This document shows positions 53,309 through 63,036 of a DNA stretch of 64,000 bases, piece by piece (the stretch's first letter is position 1; each line of letters starts with the position of its first letter). The translations under genes and the position numbers were made by a program. The stretch is taken from the NCBI RefSeq assembly GCF_032598905.1, contig NZ_CP122458.1, forward strand, positions 10,007,001 through 10,071,000, read 5' to 3'. Source of the stretch: Streptomyces sp. 11x1. GTDB lineage: Bacteria; Actinomycetota; Actinomycetes; Streptomycetales; Streptomycetaceae. The notes below the pieces were generated by a model, which saw only the letters and a list, made by a program, of their open reading frames with translations, was not told the origin of the DNA and did not search any database.

Positions 53309-56300
53309 TCAGCGGCGGCGGCCCCGACGCACCTTCAGCTCCTCGAACCGGGGCGCGTCGCCGTCCTGGATCCGCTGCCAGGCCCTGCGGTACAGCTCGG
53401 CGGCCGGTTCGGAGGGCACGATCACACCGAACGTGGCGTCCTCGTCGGTCATCAGGCCGGCGAACAGCGGCAGCTTCCACCGCTCCAGCGGCAGCCGCGG
53501 CGACTTCGGGTCGACCCAGCCGCCAGGCAGGAAGAGCGAACGCCCGGCCCTGGCACGGGTGGCCTCCACCACCAGCTCGCCCCCGGCCAGTTCGGCACGG
53601 GCCGCCTTGAGCCGGGCCGGCTTCCACCCCGTCCAGCGGGCCGTCATCCGGTCCGTCGGGTCGGGCATGGCGAGCAGCATCAGATAGAGCGTGGCGGCGT
53701 CCTCGCCGATGCCGTACTCCTTCGCCACCTCGGTCACCAGCTCGGGCACCGAACGGCTCGGGTCCTGCGGCCACCAGGTGCCGTCCTTGCCGCGCTCGCC
53801 CACCACCGGGTCACCCGGGTCGGCCAGCAGGGCGGCGTACGGGGCGGAACGGGCCAGCCGCAGCGCCACCTCGACGGCGTAGGGCCGCTGGTTGTCGATG
53901 CGCAGCGCGGGCAGGTACGGGTCCTCGCCCGCCTCGTCGAGCAGCGCGACCCGGATGCCGGGCGCCGGCTGGTCGTCCTGGGTGGCCAGGATCACGGCGC
54001 CGTACCGCTCGAAGCCCTCGCCGACCTCGGTCGGGGTGCCCGCGGTCTTCCGGAACTGGGGGAGGCCGACGTACCGCCCGACGTCCAGGACGAGCCCGGG
54101 GTGCGCCAGCCGCTCGCGTACGGCGGTGAGCGCGGTGGGCAGCGCGGCCCGCAGCGGGTCGCCGGCGGGCAGCCGGTGGGCGAGCCAGGCGGCGAGGCCC
54201 ACCGAGCCGACGAGGGTGTCGGCGGTGAACCCGACCGCGTCGTCGTCGATGGGCCGGACCCGGTCGCCCCTGACCGCCCATTCCAGGTCCCGGGTGAGGC
54301 GGGGTTCACCGGCCGGGTGGAGCAGCGCGGGCAGGGCGCTGCGGAGCTCCCACCGGGAGTGCTTGACCGCGCGGGTCGCGTCGGCGAGCAGTTCCTCGGG
54401 GATCGCGATCCGCCTGCCCATCTTGCTGTTCCAGACCTCGGCCGCGGCGGCCACGTCGGGCCCCTCGGTCCACAGCAGGGCGGGGTCGGCCGGCAGCAGC
54501 GCGGCCACCACGGCGGCGCGGATCTCGCCGCCGACGCCCCGTAGTTCGTCCTTGGCGACGGCCGCGGGAGCCTGCTTCACACCGATGGCGTCGCGTGCCT
54601 CCTTGGACAGGAACGCCCGCTGGTAGACGTCGACCTGGGGAAGTCCGGCGACGATCAGCCGGGCCATCGTCTCGGTGACACCGGTGCGGCGCGCGAACTC
54701 CTCGGCGGCCTCCGGGAACCAGGGGGCCGGGCCACGCTCGGCCAGCTCCGTGAGGAACGCGCCGAGCCGGGCCGCGTGCGCTTCCCCGGCCAGTCGGCAG
54801 GACTCGCGGAGGGTGTACGGCTCCGGGATCTCGAAGCGTCCCGTCGGGTCGTGGAAGAACCCGGTGAAGACGGCGCCGTCGTCGTCGTTGAGGGAGAGGC
54901 GTCCCACGACGGCGAGGAAGGCGTCGTCGCCCAGCGGCAGCAGGCCGTTCCACGAGCCGGTGCGCCAGTCGCCCGAGGCGGTGCGCAGTTGATCGGCCTT
55001 CAGGCCCAGGATCACCGCGCGCCACCGCTCGGAGGCGGCACCGATCCCCAGCCCCAGCGTCGCGAACCGGTCGAGCAGGGCACGCAGCGCCTCCCGGTGC
55101 TCCTCCGGGGTGGTGAGGGCCAGGGCCCGGAAGACAATGGCGCTCGTGCGGTCGGCCAGCGACCACAGATCCGGCTGTCCGCTCGGCAGTTCGGTTCCGT
55201 CGAGGTGGAGGCGGACCGTCGCTCCCTTCGGCGCCGCCGTGGCGGGGAGGAGTCCGGCGGCCCTGCTCATCACCCGCAGCGCACGGAAGACGGTGTCGGC
55301 CTCCTCGTCGCGGTTCCACCAGTGGTGGGGCGGCTCGCCGAGGCCGCTCAGGGCGCTCTGGAGGACGGTGTCGGCGGGGCCCGCGGGTCCCTCCAGCTCG
55401 TCCACTCCCTCGTCCAGCGCCCGGGTGAGGCGGGCCGCCGCCGCGTCGAGGACGGCCTGCTGCCCGGCGGCGTGGCGGACGACTCCGGCGATGCCCGCCA
55501 CGAGGGCGTCATGGGTGACCGGCAGCAGCGCGCGGATCGCGTCGGGAAGCGCGTCCTTGTCCTCCTGCGCTGCGCCTTGCGCGGCGGCGGCCAGCAGGGC
55601 CGTCGAGATTGCCGCGTCGATGCGGCGCAGCGCCGCGGAGCCCTCCGGGTCGCGGGGCGTCATGCACTCCCAGAACTGCACCGGGGGCAGCAGCAGCGTG
55701 CCCTCGCCGAAGACGCCCGGGGTGCGGTCCGTCTTCGCGACGGAGGTGACGACGCCGTCGGTGTCGACGATCTCCAGCTGCCAGCCGTTGCGGACGACGG
55801 CACGGGCCCGGTCGTCGCCCGGGAACACGACGAGCGCGGACGGTCGGCCCTTCCCGGCGGGCAGGGTGACGGTGTGCCCGGCCAGGTCCTGCGTGCGGTA
55901 GGCGCCGTCGGGCAGCCGGACCGTGCGCAGGCCGATCACGCCGTCGACGGGTGCGCAGGCCGGCGCGTGGCCGACGGTCGGGGAGGGGCCGAGCCAGCCG
56001 CTGTCGTACACGCTGCCCTCGGGAGCGTCGCGCAGCGCGTCGGCGAGGAAGGCGGGCATGCTCATCCGCCCGCGCCTGTGCGTCGCCGGGTCGTACTCGT
56101 AGAACCCGTGTGTCTCCCGCTCGCCCTCCGCGTGCCAGACCCAGTACGAGGCGCCGTCGAACAGCAGCCACCGCTCGTCGGGGATCGTGGTGTCCCCGGC
56201 GTGCAGCACCCCCGCGCCGGTGGCCCGGCCGCCGCCCGGCAGGGGCAGGGTGAGCTTCAGGTCGGCCTTGTACCAGTCCATCTCGGTGCTCCGGGTGCCG

Positions 56301-58237
56301 CCCGGGCCCTCCATGGGCTGGGGGCTGTCGGCCCGGGTGTGCCAGTAGCCGCGCAGGCCGTTGTCGCGCGACCGCCAGTAGACGAGCAGCTCGCCGTCCA
56401 CGTGGTGGAAGCCCGGGTCGCCCCACCTGTCGTCCGCGGAGACCCGCAGGTCGTGGGTGAGGAGCGTGCCCTCCGCGCCGATCACCCTGGCCTGTGCGGC
56501 GCCCGCCACGACGAGATGCGGCCAGGCGTCGGCGACGACGATGTCCTCGACATCGTCCTTCGGGACGAGCGTGGCCGTCGCGTCCTCCCAGGCGGGCCAG
56601 CCCAGTTCGTCGAAGAGTCCGGCGCGCAGCGTGCGCGACAGCACCGGTGCCAGGTCGGTGGAGACGGCGCCGCGTACCTCCTCCTCGGCGAGCGCCAGCG
56701 CCTCGGCCGGCAGCCACTTCAGCCGGGCGAGCGCGTCGGGAAGCTGGGGCAGGCCCACGGCGGCGAACCGCCGGACGACCCCGCGCACCCACTCGGCCAG
56801 CAGCGGCCGCCCGCCCGGCGACGTGGCCAGCACCCGGATCGCGCGCCGCCCCTGGTCGTCGTCGCCGAACCGGTCCGCGCCCCGCCGGAAAGCCTTGTGG
56901 AAGCGGGAGTCGGCGGCCAGCGACAGCAGCTCGCGGTGTCCCTCACCCGGGGCCCACTGCTCCAGCGGCAACGCCGAGTCCTTCGGCGGGGCGGCCACGG
57001 GCACGTCCAGGGAGAGCAGCAGATCCATCAGGTCGATGTCGTGCGTGACCCGCAACTCGCGTCCCGATGTTGTCAGTTCGGCGCGCAGCCGGTCCGCCGT
57101 CCGCTCGACCAGCGGATACAGCTCGGGCATCCGGGTGGAGCCGCGCCAGGACCGCGCCCGTTCACGGTAGGTCAGGAACCGCTCCAGCCAGCCCGCCGTG
57201 CCGTCGTGCGGACGCTGCTCCTCGGGCAGGGAGCCGTCCCACAGCCCGGCCGTGGCGCCGGAGGCCTCCAGCATGTCCAGCCACATCGCGGGCATGTGGT
57301 CGTCGTGAGACGAGGGGAGAGTGTCCAGCAGGGTGCCCCGTACCTTGGGCTCGCGCTCCGCCAGCGCCACGAGCGCCGTACGGTGCCCCTTCCACCAGCC
57401 CGCCGCCGCGCGCGGCGTGGACGGCAGGACCAGCAGTTCGGCCAGGTACTCCTGTTCGGTCCGGTCCGCGTCCCGTCCGGCGGCCCGGGCCAGCCGGCGC
57501 AGGTCATTCGCCATCTGGGCCGAGGGCGGCAGACCACCGGCCGTACGGCGCAGGCACAGCTTGGTGAAGCGCCGCAGCGCCTCCTCGGCCGGGACCCGCG
57601 CGGCCAGCTCTTTCGCGTACGCCGACAGCACCTTCACCGGGAGTGCGCCGGCCAGCGCGAACTCCAGGAACACGGCGTCGAGCCGCTCCTCCTCCACGAC
57701 GAGCCCGTGTTCCGCCTCGGCCTTGCGGGCGCGGGTGAACAACTGGGCCGCGTACGTGGCGTTCTCCTCGGCGAGAAACACCCGTCCGGCCTGCTCGAAG
57801 AAGGTCGGCAGGAAGTGCGGCACCGACGCCGCCAGCCGCTCGCCGAGCTCCAGATAGGCGTCCATGGCCGTCTTCGGCTTGGACTTCGCCTGCCGGGCCG
57901 CCTTCTCCAGGTCCGGCACGATGCCCAGCGCGTGGTGCCCGTCCGCCGGGTGGTGCACCAGCACCCACTCGGGGAAGCCCAGCGACTGCCGCAGCCCCAG
58001 CCCGACGACCGCCGGCTCCGCGTCCGGCTCCAGGCCCAGGAACCCGGCGGCCAGATCCTCCGCCGCGCCCAGCTCCCCGGCGACCAGCCGCACCACCACC
58101 CGCTCCTCCAGGCCCGGATGACGGTACGCCCGCGCCGTCAGCGGCACCGCCCGCTCCCCGGCCCCCTCGGTGTCCGGCGGCAGCACCCCGCCCGCGGCCA
58201 GCACATCCTCGTAAGACACCTCTGTCCCCCCGCTCAT
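53309..58237 (-). CDS. Very large (1642 aa) protein of unknown function
   Basis: 1642 aa, soluble, no signal peptide. The first 560 residues look alpha-helical and repeat-like (AYLELGERLAASVPHFLPTF, LFTRARKAEAEHGLVVEEER). The middle (about 590-900) shows blade-like beta segments such as GELLVYWRSRDNGLRGYWHT and YWVWHAEGERETHGFYEYDP, suggesting a beta-propeller or similar. The rest is mostly helical. No catalytic motif was seen. ATG 58237 overlaps the stop of the DUF4132 gene as ATGA. Probably a scaffold or target-recognition subunit of the operon (inference). Confidence 0.75.
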   Translation of the reverse strand: MSGGTEVSYEDVLAAGGVLPPDTEGAGERAVPLTARAYRHPGLEERVVVRLVAGELGAAEDLAAGFLGLEPDAEPAVVGLGLRQSLGFPEWVLVHHPADGHHALGIVPDLEKAARQAKSKPKTAMDAYLELGERLAASVPHFLPTFFEQAGRVFLAEENATYAAQLFTRARKAEAEHGLVVEEERLDAVFLEFALAGALPVKVLSAYAKELAARVPAEEALRRFTKLCLRRTAGGLPPSAQMANDLRRLARAAGRDADRTEQEYLAELLVLPSTPRAAAGWWKGHRTALVALAEREPKVRGTLLDTLPSSHDDHMPAMWLDMLEASGATAGLWDGSLPEEQRPHDGTAGWLERFLTYRERARSWRGSTRMPELYPLVERTADRLRAELTTSGRELRVTHDIDLMDLLLSLDVPVAAPPKDSALPLEQWAPGEGHRELLSLAADSRFHKAFRRGADRFGDDDQGRRAIRVLATSPGGRPLLAEWVRGVVRRFAAVGLPQLPDALARLKWLPAEALALAEEEVRGAVSTDLAPVLSRTLRAGLFDELGWPAWEDATATLVPKDDVEDIVVADAWPHLVVAGAAQARVIGAEGTLLTHDLRVSADDRWGDPGFHHVDGELLVYWRSRDNGLRGYWHTRADSPQPMEGPGGTRSTEMDWYKADLKLTLPLPGGGRATGAGVLHAGDTTIPDERWLLFDGASYWVWHAEGERETHGFYEYDPATHRRGRMSMPAFLADALRDAPEGSVYDSGWLGPSPTVGHAPACAPVDGVIGLRTVRLPDGAYRTQDLAGHTVTLPAGKGRPSALVVFPGDDRARAVVRNGWQLEIVDTDGVVTSVAKTDRTPGVFGEGTLLLPPVQFWECMTPRDPEGSAALRRIDAAISTALLAAAAQGAAQEDKDALPDAIRALLPVTHDALVAGIAGVVRHAAGQQAVLDAAAARLTRALDEGVDELEGPAGPADTVLQSALSGLGEPPHHWWNRDEEADTVFRALRVMSRAAGLLPATAAPKGATVRLHLDGTELPSGQPDLWSLADRTSAIVFRALALTTPEEHREALRALLDRFATLGLGIGAASERWRAVILGLKADQLRTASGDWRTGSWNGLLPLGDDAFLAVVGRLSLNDDDGAVFTGFFHDPTGRFEIPEPYTLRESCRLAGEAHAARLGAFLTELAERGPAPWFPEAAEEFARRTGVTETMARLIVAGLPQVDVYQRAFLSKEARDAIGVKQAPAAVAKDELRGVGGEIRAAVVAALLPADPALLWTEGPDVAAAAEVWNSKMGRRIAIPEELLADATRAVKHSRWELRSALPALLHPAGEPRLTRDLEWAVRGDRVRPIDDDAVGFTADTLVGSVGLAAWLAHRLPAGDPLRAALPTALTAVRERLAHPGLVLDVGRYVGLPQFRKTAGTPTEVGEGFERYGAVILATQDDQPAPGIRVALLDEAGEDPYLPALRIDNQRPYAVEVALRLARSAPYAALLADPGDPVVGERGKDGTWWPQDPSRSVPELVTEVAKEYGIGEDAATLYLMLLAMPDPTDRMTARWTGWKPARLKAARAELAGGELVVEATRARAGRSLFLPGGWVDPKSPRLPLERWKLPLFAGLMTDEDATFGVIVPSEPAAELYRRAWQRIQDGDAPRFEELKVRRGRRR

Positions 58238-59100
58238 GCGTCCTTGCCCTCCTCGATCACGCGCCCGGCGTACAGCGCCGCGGCCATCCGCATCCCCTCC
58301 GACCACGCCACCGGGCCCACCTCGCCGAGCGGCAGGGCGTGGCCGTCCTGGTCCTGCCAGGTGAGGCTGCCGGTCTCCACCTCGTCGTCCCAGTACGGCT
58401 CCCCGATCCACACGGAGGCCTCGACGGTGCGCTCGCCGTCCCGGACCCGGGCGGTGGCGTACCCGCCGGAGACGCGGTACCCCAGGGACGTGGCCCGTGC
58501 GGCGAGCGCGAACCGGGAGCGGTACTGGCCGCCGGTGAACTCCCGCACCTGGGTGGCCTTGGCGGCCAGGTCGTCCGGGCGCCGCCAGGTGGCCCGGTGT
58601 ATCTGCTCGACGCGCTGGACGATGCCGAGCTCCGCCGCGAACTCCCGGATGTCGTCGAGGTCCGGCAGCAGCACGGGGTGCGGCAGGGTCACCGTGCGCG
58701 GGGAGAGACGGACCGTCTCACCGTCCAGGTTCACCACGCGCAGTTCGCCGGAGTCGGTGGCGCCCCGCAGGAAGCCCACCTCGTCCGGGTCGTCACCGAC
58801 CACCGCGAGATCGCGCAGGGCGGCCTGCCACGCCTCGTCCGGCCACACCCGGGCCAGCAGGCCGGTGGGTACGGGCAGTGACGACACCATCCAGGCGTCC
58901 ACCTGTTCGACGCACGCCGTCGCGTGCCGATCCAGCCATTCGGCGAACCGGCGCAGCCTGTCCACCTCGGGATGGTCCTTCAGCGCCTTCGGCAGCGACT
59001 TCAACTGCCGTCCCGCCGCACGGCCCGAGGTGGCTCGTGCGGCCACCCGCCCCTCCACAAGAGCGACCTCGTACCCGTCGCCCGCCGACAGCCATCCCAC
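58234..59100 (-). CDS. DUF4132-domain protein, first gene of the MoxR/VWA operon
   Basis: 288 aa from GTG 59100. The DUF4132 pattern is clear: DEVGFLRGATDSGELRVVNLDG, LLPDLDDIREFAAELGIVQ and EQIHRATWRRP. In most proteins DUF4132 is the C-terminal part of a chain of over 1000 residues; here it stands alone. The domain is of unknown function. It is the first gene of the operon and its stop overlaps the next start, so its promoter must lie in the 59.1-59.8 kb gap. Confidence 0.82.
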   Translation of the reverse strand: MGWLSAGDGYEVALVEGRVAARATSGRAAGRQLKSLPKALKDHPEVDRLRRFAEWLDRHATACVEQVDAWMVSSLPVPTGLLARVWPDEAWQAALRDLAVVGDDPDEVGFLRGATDSGELRVVNLDGETVRLSPRTVTLPHPVLLPDLDDIREFAAELGIVQRVEQIHRATWRRPDDLAAKATQVREFTGGQYRSRFALAARATSLGYRVSGGYATARVRDGERTVEASVWIGEPYWDDEVETGSLTWQDQDGHALPLGEVGPVAWSEGMRMAAALYAGRVIEEGKDA

Positions 59101-59847
59101 GAACCCCAGCCCCTAGCGTCAATTGCACAAGAAGAAAGCACAGTTCAGCCGGGGAATCCCGGCCCAAGTGCGACCATGTGCGGAACGCTAGCGGCAGCCA
59201 CTGACAATCCGTCCGGCGCCTCCCCACGAGGCTCCTGCGGCACGCCGGGAAGCCCGACGGCGAAAGGGGCACGCGAGAGGATCCCCCCGGCGTCCGGCAA
59301 GCCAATCGAAGCGAACAGGGCGGACGCATCCGTAGACCTACGTAACCGGAGTACGTATTACCGGCCAGTCCCCGTAGGCGGCGTCGCGCGGCTGTCGCCC
59401 GGCCGACGTGTGTCCGTCGCGTTCACCCTCCGCAGTGACACGTGCCCTCGCCGACGGTCGTGCTGGGGGGCGCCGATCGTCCGACAGAGCCAGGCGATGC
59501 CCCGACTTGTCAACGGGGCCGCGGTTTCCACAGACAGGGGCCGGAAATCGGCGGATGGCCGAGATCGCGCGCACGGCGCGGTGGCGGGAGAGCGGCGCGC
59601 GGCGTGCGATACGCGCCAATGCGATCCGGATGCCGTCCCGCCCGCCGCACGGCCCGAACGGGCGGCTCCGGCCCCTCCCGTACCCCCTGTCACACCACGG
59701 TTACCGTGCGCCGATGCGGGCTCGCGGGGCGGCCGCCACGGCTCCGCCGCATCGTCTTCACCCAGCGCACACTTCCGGCCGGGCCGCGGTCGGCCGCCTC
59801 CCGTCGGGGCAGACGGTGTGCCCGGCGGATGCCTAGCCTCCCGGCCC
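59101..59847. promoter_or_regulatory. Long divergent intergenic region (747 bp)
   Basis: No convincing gene is present; frames across it on both strands have poor codon use. The strip near 59110-59145 (AATTGCACAAGAAGAAAGC) is AT-rich and probably holds the operon promoter on the minus strand. A -10-like TAGCCT ends about ten bases before the ATG at 59848. The segment 59325-59365 (ACCTACGTAACCGGAGTACG) has repeated TACGTA-type symmetry. Confidence 0.4.
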
Positions 59848-60375
59848 ATGCGATCACCACTGATGAGACGCTTCGGCCTCGGCGCCGTACTCGCCCTCGC
59901 CCTCGCCGTGTTCGGCATGGCCCCCGGTGCGAGCGCGGCCGCCCCGGCCCCTGCGGAGCTGACGTTCGCCACCGACAGCGCCACCACCACGCCCGGCGGC
60001 ACGGTCGACCTGTCGATGACGATCACGAACAACCACACCTACGACGTCTGGTTCGTCTACCAGACCATCGAGCCCACCTGGCTGACCAACCAGCGCCCCG
60101 ACCTGAAGTACTCCTTCACCGGCTGCAGCCTCGCCACGGCCGCCGGCGCCACCCCCTGCGCCGGCACCGGCCCCGCCGACCTCGGCACCAACTACGGCGC
60201 CACCATCCCGCCCGGCCAGAGCCGTACCGTCACGCTGACGCTCCAGGTCGCCGGTGACTCCGGCTGCAACGGGAACATCGGCTTCTACTCGTACTACTAC
60301 GCCGAGTTCAGCGACAGGACCAACGTCAGCGGCGGTCCGGTGTTCACGCCCGAGACCCGGGTGCTCTGCGCCTGA
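59848..60375 (+). CDS. Small secreted protein of unknown function
   Basis: 175 aa. An N-terminal signal peptide (LMRRFGLGAVLALALAVFG, cleaved after ASA) is followed by a beta-rich domain of fibronectin/DUF11 style: DLSMTITNNHTYDVWFVYQ and TVTLTLQVAGDSG. Several Cys (in GCSLATAAGATPCAG, DSGCNGN and the final VLCA) may form disulphides. It is 410 bp upstream of the deacetylase and in the same direction but with its own promoter. It may be a surface or matrix protein (inference). Confidence 0.75.
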   Translation: MRSPLMRRFGLGAVLALALAVFGMAPGASAAAPAPAELTFATDSATTTPGGTVDLSMTITNNHTYDVWFVYQTIEPTWLTNQRPDLKYSFTGCSLATAAGATPCAGTGPADLGTNYGATIPPGQSRTVTLTLQVAGDSGCNGNIGFYSYYYAEFSDRTNVSGGPVFTPETRVLCA

Positions 60376-60420
60376 CGGCCCGTCGGTGAGGTGGGCGGCC
60401 GTGACGGGAGTGACCTGAAA

Positions 60421-60638
60421 TGATCTGCGATCAGGTTTCCGTCACGGTCTGGACCACTGGCGAACGAACTGGCGGACCCCGGCGGCCCGTCGACCCGCCC
60501 CGCAGGGCCCGGACCAGCGCGCCGGGCCCTCGCGGTCGTCGTGCGCCCCGTTCGGGGGTGGATGAGAAAACGTTCAATTCGGTTCCAGGTGCGCCCACTT
60601 GGACACCTGCACTTTTCCGTCATGTTTCGCAGCATGAC
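60421..60638. promoter_or_regulatory. Inverted repeats in the region upstream of the deacetylase
   Basis: TGATCTGCGATCA (60421-60433) is a perfect 5-bp inverted repeat around TGC. GTCATG (60619-60624) and CATGAC (60633-60638) flank an 8-base spacer. Both lie in the 409-bp gap before the deacetylase (60376-60784), which otherwise contains no gene. They are candidate operators for the exopolysaccharide genes. Confidence 0.5.
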
Positions 60639-60784
60639 CACGAAAGCCACACACAGACACCACTATGTGACGCGACGGATGCGTCGACGACCGGGTTCAG
60701 AGGGGGACGCCGGCGTCACGCAAGGGGGTGCGTCCGCTCCAGAAGAGACGTGCTCACCCCTGCCCGGGGAGGGGACTTCACCGC

Positions 60785-62944
60785 ATGAAGCGGACTTCAC
60801 GCACCACCGTGCTCACGGTGGGCGCGCTCATCGCCGCGCTCGGCCTGCCCGCCGGTCCGGCCCACGCCGACGACCCCGCACCCCGCATCGATCTGCGGGT
60901 CCTGGTGGTCAGCGACGGTGGCCCGTCCACCGACGCGATAGCCGCTGAACTCACCACCGCGGGCACGCCGTACACCGAGATCGAGCTGACGAGCTCCGAC
61001 CGGCCCGTGATCGACGCCGGCTTCCTCGCGGACACCGTCGACGGCCGCCCGCGCGCCAAGTACCAGGCGGTCGTACTGCCCAACGACAATCCGTTCCCGG
61101 CCGGCTCCACCGAGATGACTGCGCTCGCGGAGTACGAGCGCACGTACGCCATCCCCCAGGTCGACGCCTACACCTACGCGCGTCCGGAAGCCGGTCTGCA
61201 GTACCCGGTGTACGGCGGCTACTCCGGCGGCCTCGACGGCGCCGAGGCCCAGGTGACCGACGCCGGGAAAGCGGGCCCCTTCGGCTACCTCGACGGCGCC
61301 GTGCCCTTCGAGGACAACGACCCCGCCGTCGGCGAGAGTTACGGCTATCTGTCGAGACCGGTGGCGGGCGCCGACTTCACGTCCTACGTCGACGCGGCGA
61401 TCCCCGGCCAGTCCACGCGCGGCAGCCTGGTGGGCGAGTACCGCCACGACGGGCGGCGCGAACTCGTCGTCACCTTCGTGTACAACCAGTACCAGCAGCA
61501 GTTCAGGCTGCTCGCCCGCGGCATCGTCGAGTGGATGACCGGCGGGGTGCACCTGGGCGCCACGCGGAACTACTTCGCCGTGCACGTGGACGACGTGTTC
61601 GCCGCCGACGACCGCTGGAACACCGAACTCAACTGCACGCCCGGCGACGTCGACTGCGCCGACCCGAACGTCGAGCCCGACCCCATACGCATGACCCCGG
61701 ACGACGTCGACCACGCCACCGCCTGGCAGACCGCCAAGGGCTTCACCCTCGACCTCGCCTACAACGGCGCCGGCAGCGTCGACCACCGCGAGGACAACAA
61801 CGGCGACGACGCCCTCGCCGACCGGTTCGTCGCGGAGCGCAACCGCTTCCGCTGGATCAATCACACCTACTCGCACCCCTTCCTCGGCTGCGTCCAGGAC
61901 ACCAGCGTGGTCCCTTGGCGATGCGCGACCGAAGCCGACGGCTCCACCCGGTGGGTGAGCCGCAACGACATCTCCGACGAGATCGCCACCAACCGCGTCT
62001 GGGGTGAGACGGCCGGACTCCCCCTGGAGGAAGACGAGTTGGTCACCGGTGAGCACTCCGGCATGAAGGTGCTGCCGCAACAGCCCGCGGACAACCCCAA
62101 CCTGGCGCTCGCCCTCGACGACAACGACATCGCCTGGCTCGGCTCCGACAACTCCCGCGAGCCCGTCCAGCGGCAGGTCGGCCCCGCCACGACCGTGCCC
62201 CGCCACCCGATGAACGTCTTCTACAACGCCGGCCGCGCGGCCGAACAGGTCGACGAGTACAACTGGATCTACACCGGCCGCGCACAGGGCGGCAGCGGCA
62301 TCTGCGAGGACAACCCCGCCACCACCACCTGCCTCACCGCACCGCTGGACCCGGCCACCGGGTACGAAGAGGTCATCGTGCCGCTGGAGAAGCGGATCGC
62401 TCTCGGCCACGTCCTCGCCGGCGACCCCAAGCCGCACTTCATCCACCAGTCGAACCTGGCCGAGGACCGCATCGCCTACCCGGTGCTCGACGGCGTCCTC
62501 GACGGCTATGCGGCCCTGTTCGCCGAGAACACCCCCGTGGTCAACCTGCGGATGAAGGACATCGGCGCCGAACTCCGCCGCAGGGCCGCCTGGCAGGCCG
62601 CGCTGCAGGCCGGTGACGTCACCGCCCATCGCATCGGCGACACCGTCACCGTCGAGGCACCGGACGGCCTGGCGATCACCGTCACCGCGCCCACCGGCAG
62701 CACCCTCGCCGGTTCCGCCTTCGGCGACGCCTACGCGGGCTCCGTCTCCGGCTGGACCCCCTCCACGGGCGCCCCCCTCTCCCTCGGCCTGCCCGCCTCC
62801 GCCGGCCCCTCGGCCGCCGACGCCTCCGGGCCCGTCGAGACCACGGCCCCCGCACCGGACACCCGAGTTCCAGCGGGCGTGAGCGAGAGAGTGCCGTACA
62901 CCGCGGAATCCGTCACCTCGGACTCCACCACCGCGGACGACTGA
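60785..62944 (+). CDS. Secreted polysaccharide deacetylase, Agd3/CE18-like
   Basis: 719 aa with a signal peptide (TTVLTVGALIAALGLPAG, cleaved near HA-DD). An N-terminal beta/alpha domain (about 35-230) is followed by a NodB-like metal-dependent domain with VHVDDVF near 268 and HTYSHPF near 360, the metal-binding Asp and His sets. The build resembles Agd3, the fungal galactosaminogalactan deacetylase. The C-terminus carries small beta domains and a Pro/Ala/Thr tail. GGGGAGGGG precedes ATG 60785. It sits just upstream of a PelF-like glycosyltransferase, as part of one locus. Confidence 0.8.
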   Translation: MKRTSRTTVLTVGALIAALGLPAGPAHADDPAPRIDLRVLVVSDGGPSTDAIAAELTTAGTPYTEIELTSSDRPVIDAGFLADTVDGRPRAKYQAVVLPNDNPFPAGSTEMTALAEYERTYAIPQVDAYTYARPEAGLQYPVYGGYSGGLDGAEAQVTDAGKAGPFGYLDGAVPFEDNDPAVGESYGYLSRPVAGADFTSYVDAAIPGQSTRGSLVGEYRHDGRRELVVTFVYNQYQQQFRLLARGIVEWMTGGVHLGATRNYFAVHVDDVFAADDRWNTELNCTPGDVDCADPNVEPDPIRMTPDDVDHATAWQTAKGFTLDLAYNGAGSVDHREDNNGDDALADRFVAERNRFRWINHTYSHPFLGCVQDTSVVPWRCATEADGSTRWVSRNDISDEIATNRVWGETAGLPLEEDELVTGEHSGMKVLPQQPADNPNLALALDDNDIAWLGSDNSREPVQRQVGPATTVPRHPMNVFYNAGRAAEQVDEYNWIYTGRAQGGSGICEDNPATTTCLTAPLDPATGYEEVIVPLEKRIALGHVLAGDPKPHFIHQSNLAEDRIAYPVLDGVLDGYAALFAENTPVVNLRMKDIGAELRRRAAWQAALQAGDVTAHRIGDTVTVEAPDGLAITVTAPTGSTLAGSAFGDAYAGSVSGWTPSTGAPLSLGLPASAGPSAADASGPVETTAPAPDTRVPAGVSERVPYTAESVTSDSTTADD

Positions 62945-63036
62945 CCCGCGGCACCCGCCCATCGAGCCGTCCCGGCCGCACTGCACCGGCCGGGACCGGC
63001 AGGAACCACCCCACACCACGGCCGTGGAGCACACCG

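Noticed and set aside
46015..59100. The MoxR operon as a prophage or mobile island
   Set aside because: No integrase, transposase, direct repeats or base-composition change at its edges.
59338..60038. Reading frames on the minus strand in the 59.1-59.8 kb gap
   Set aside because: Low-complexity composition and no ribosome site; they look like high-GC shadows.
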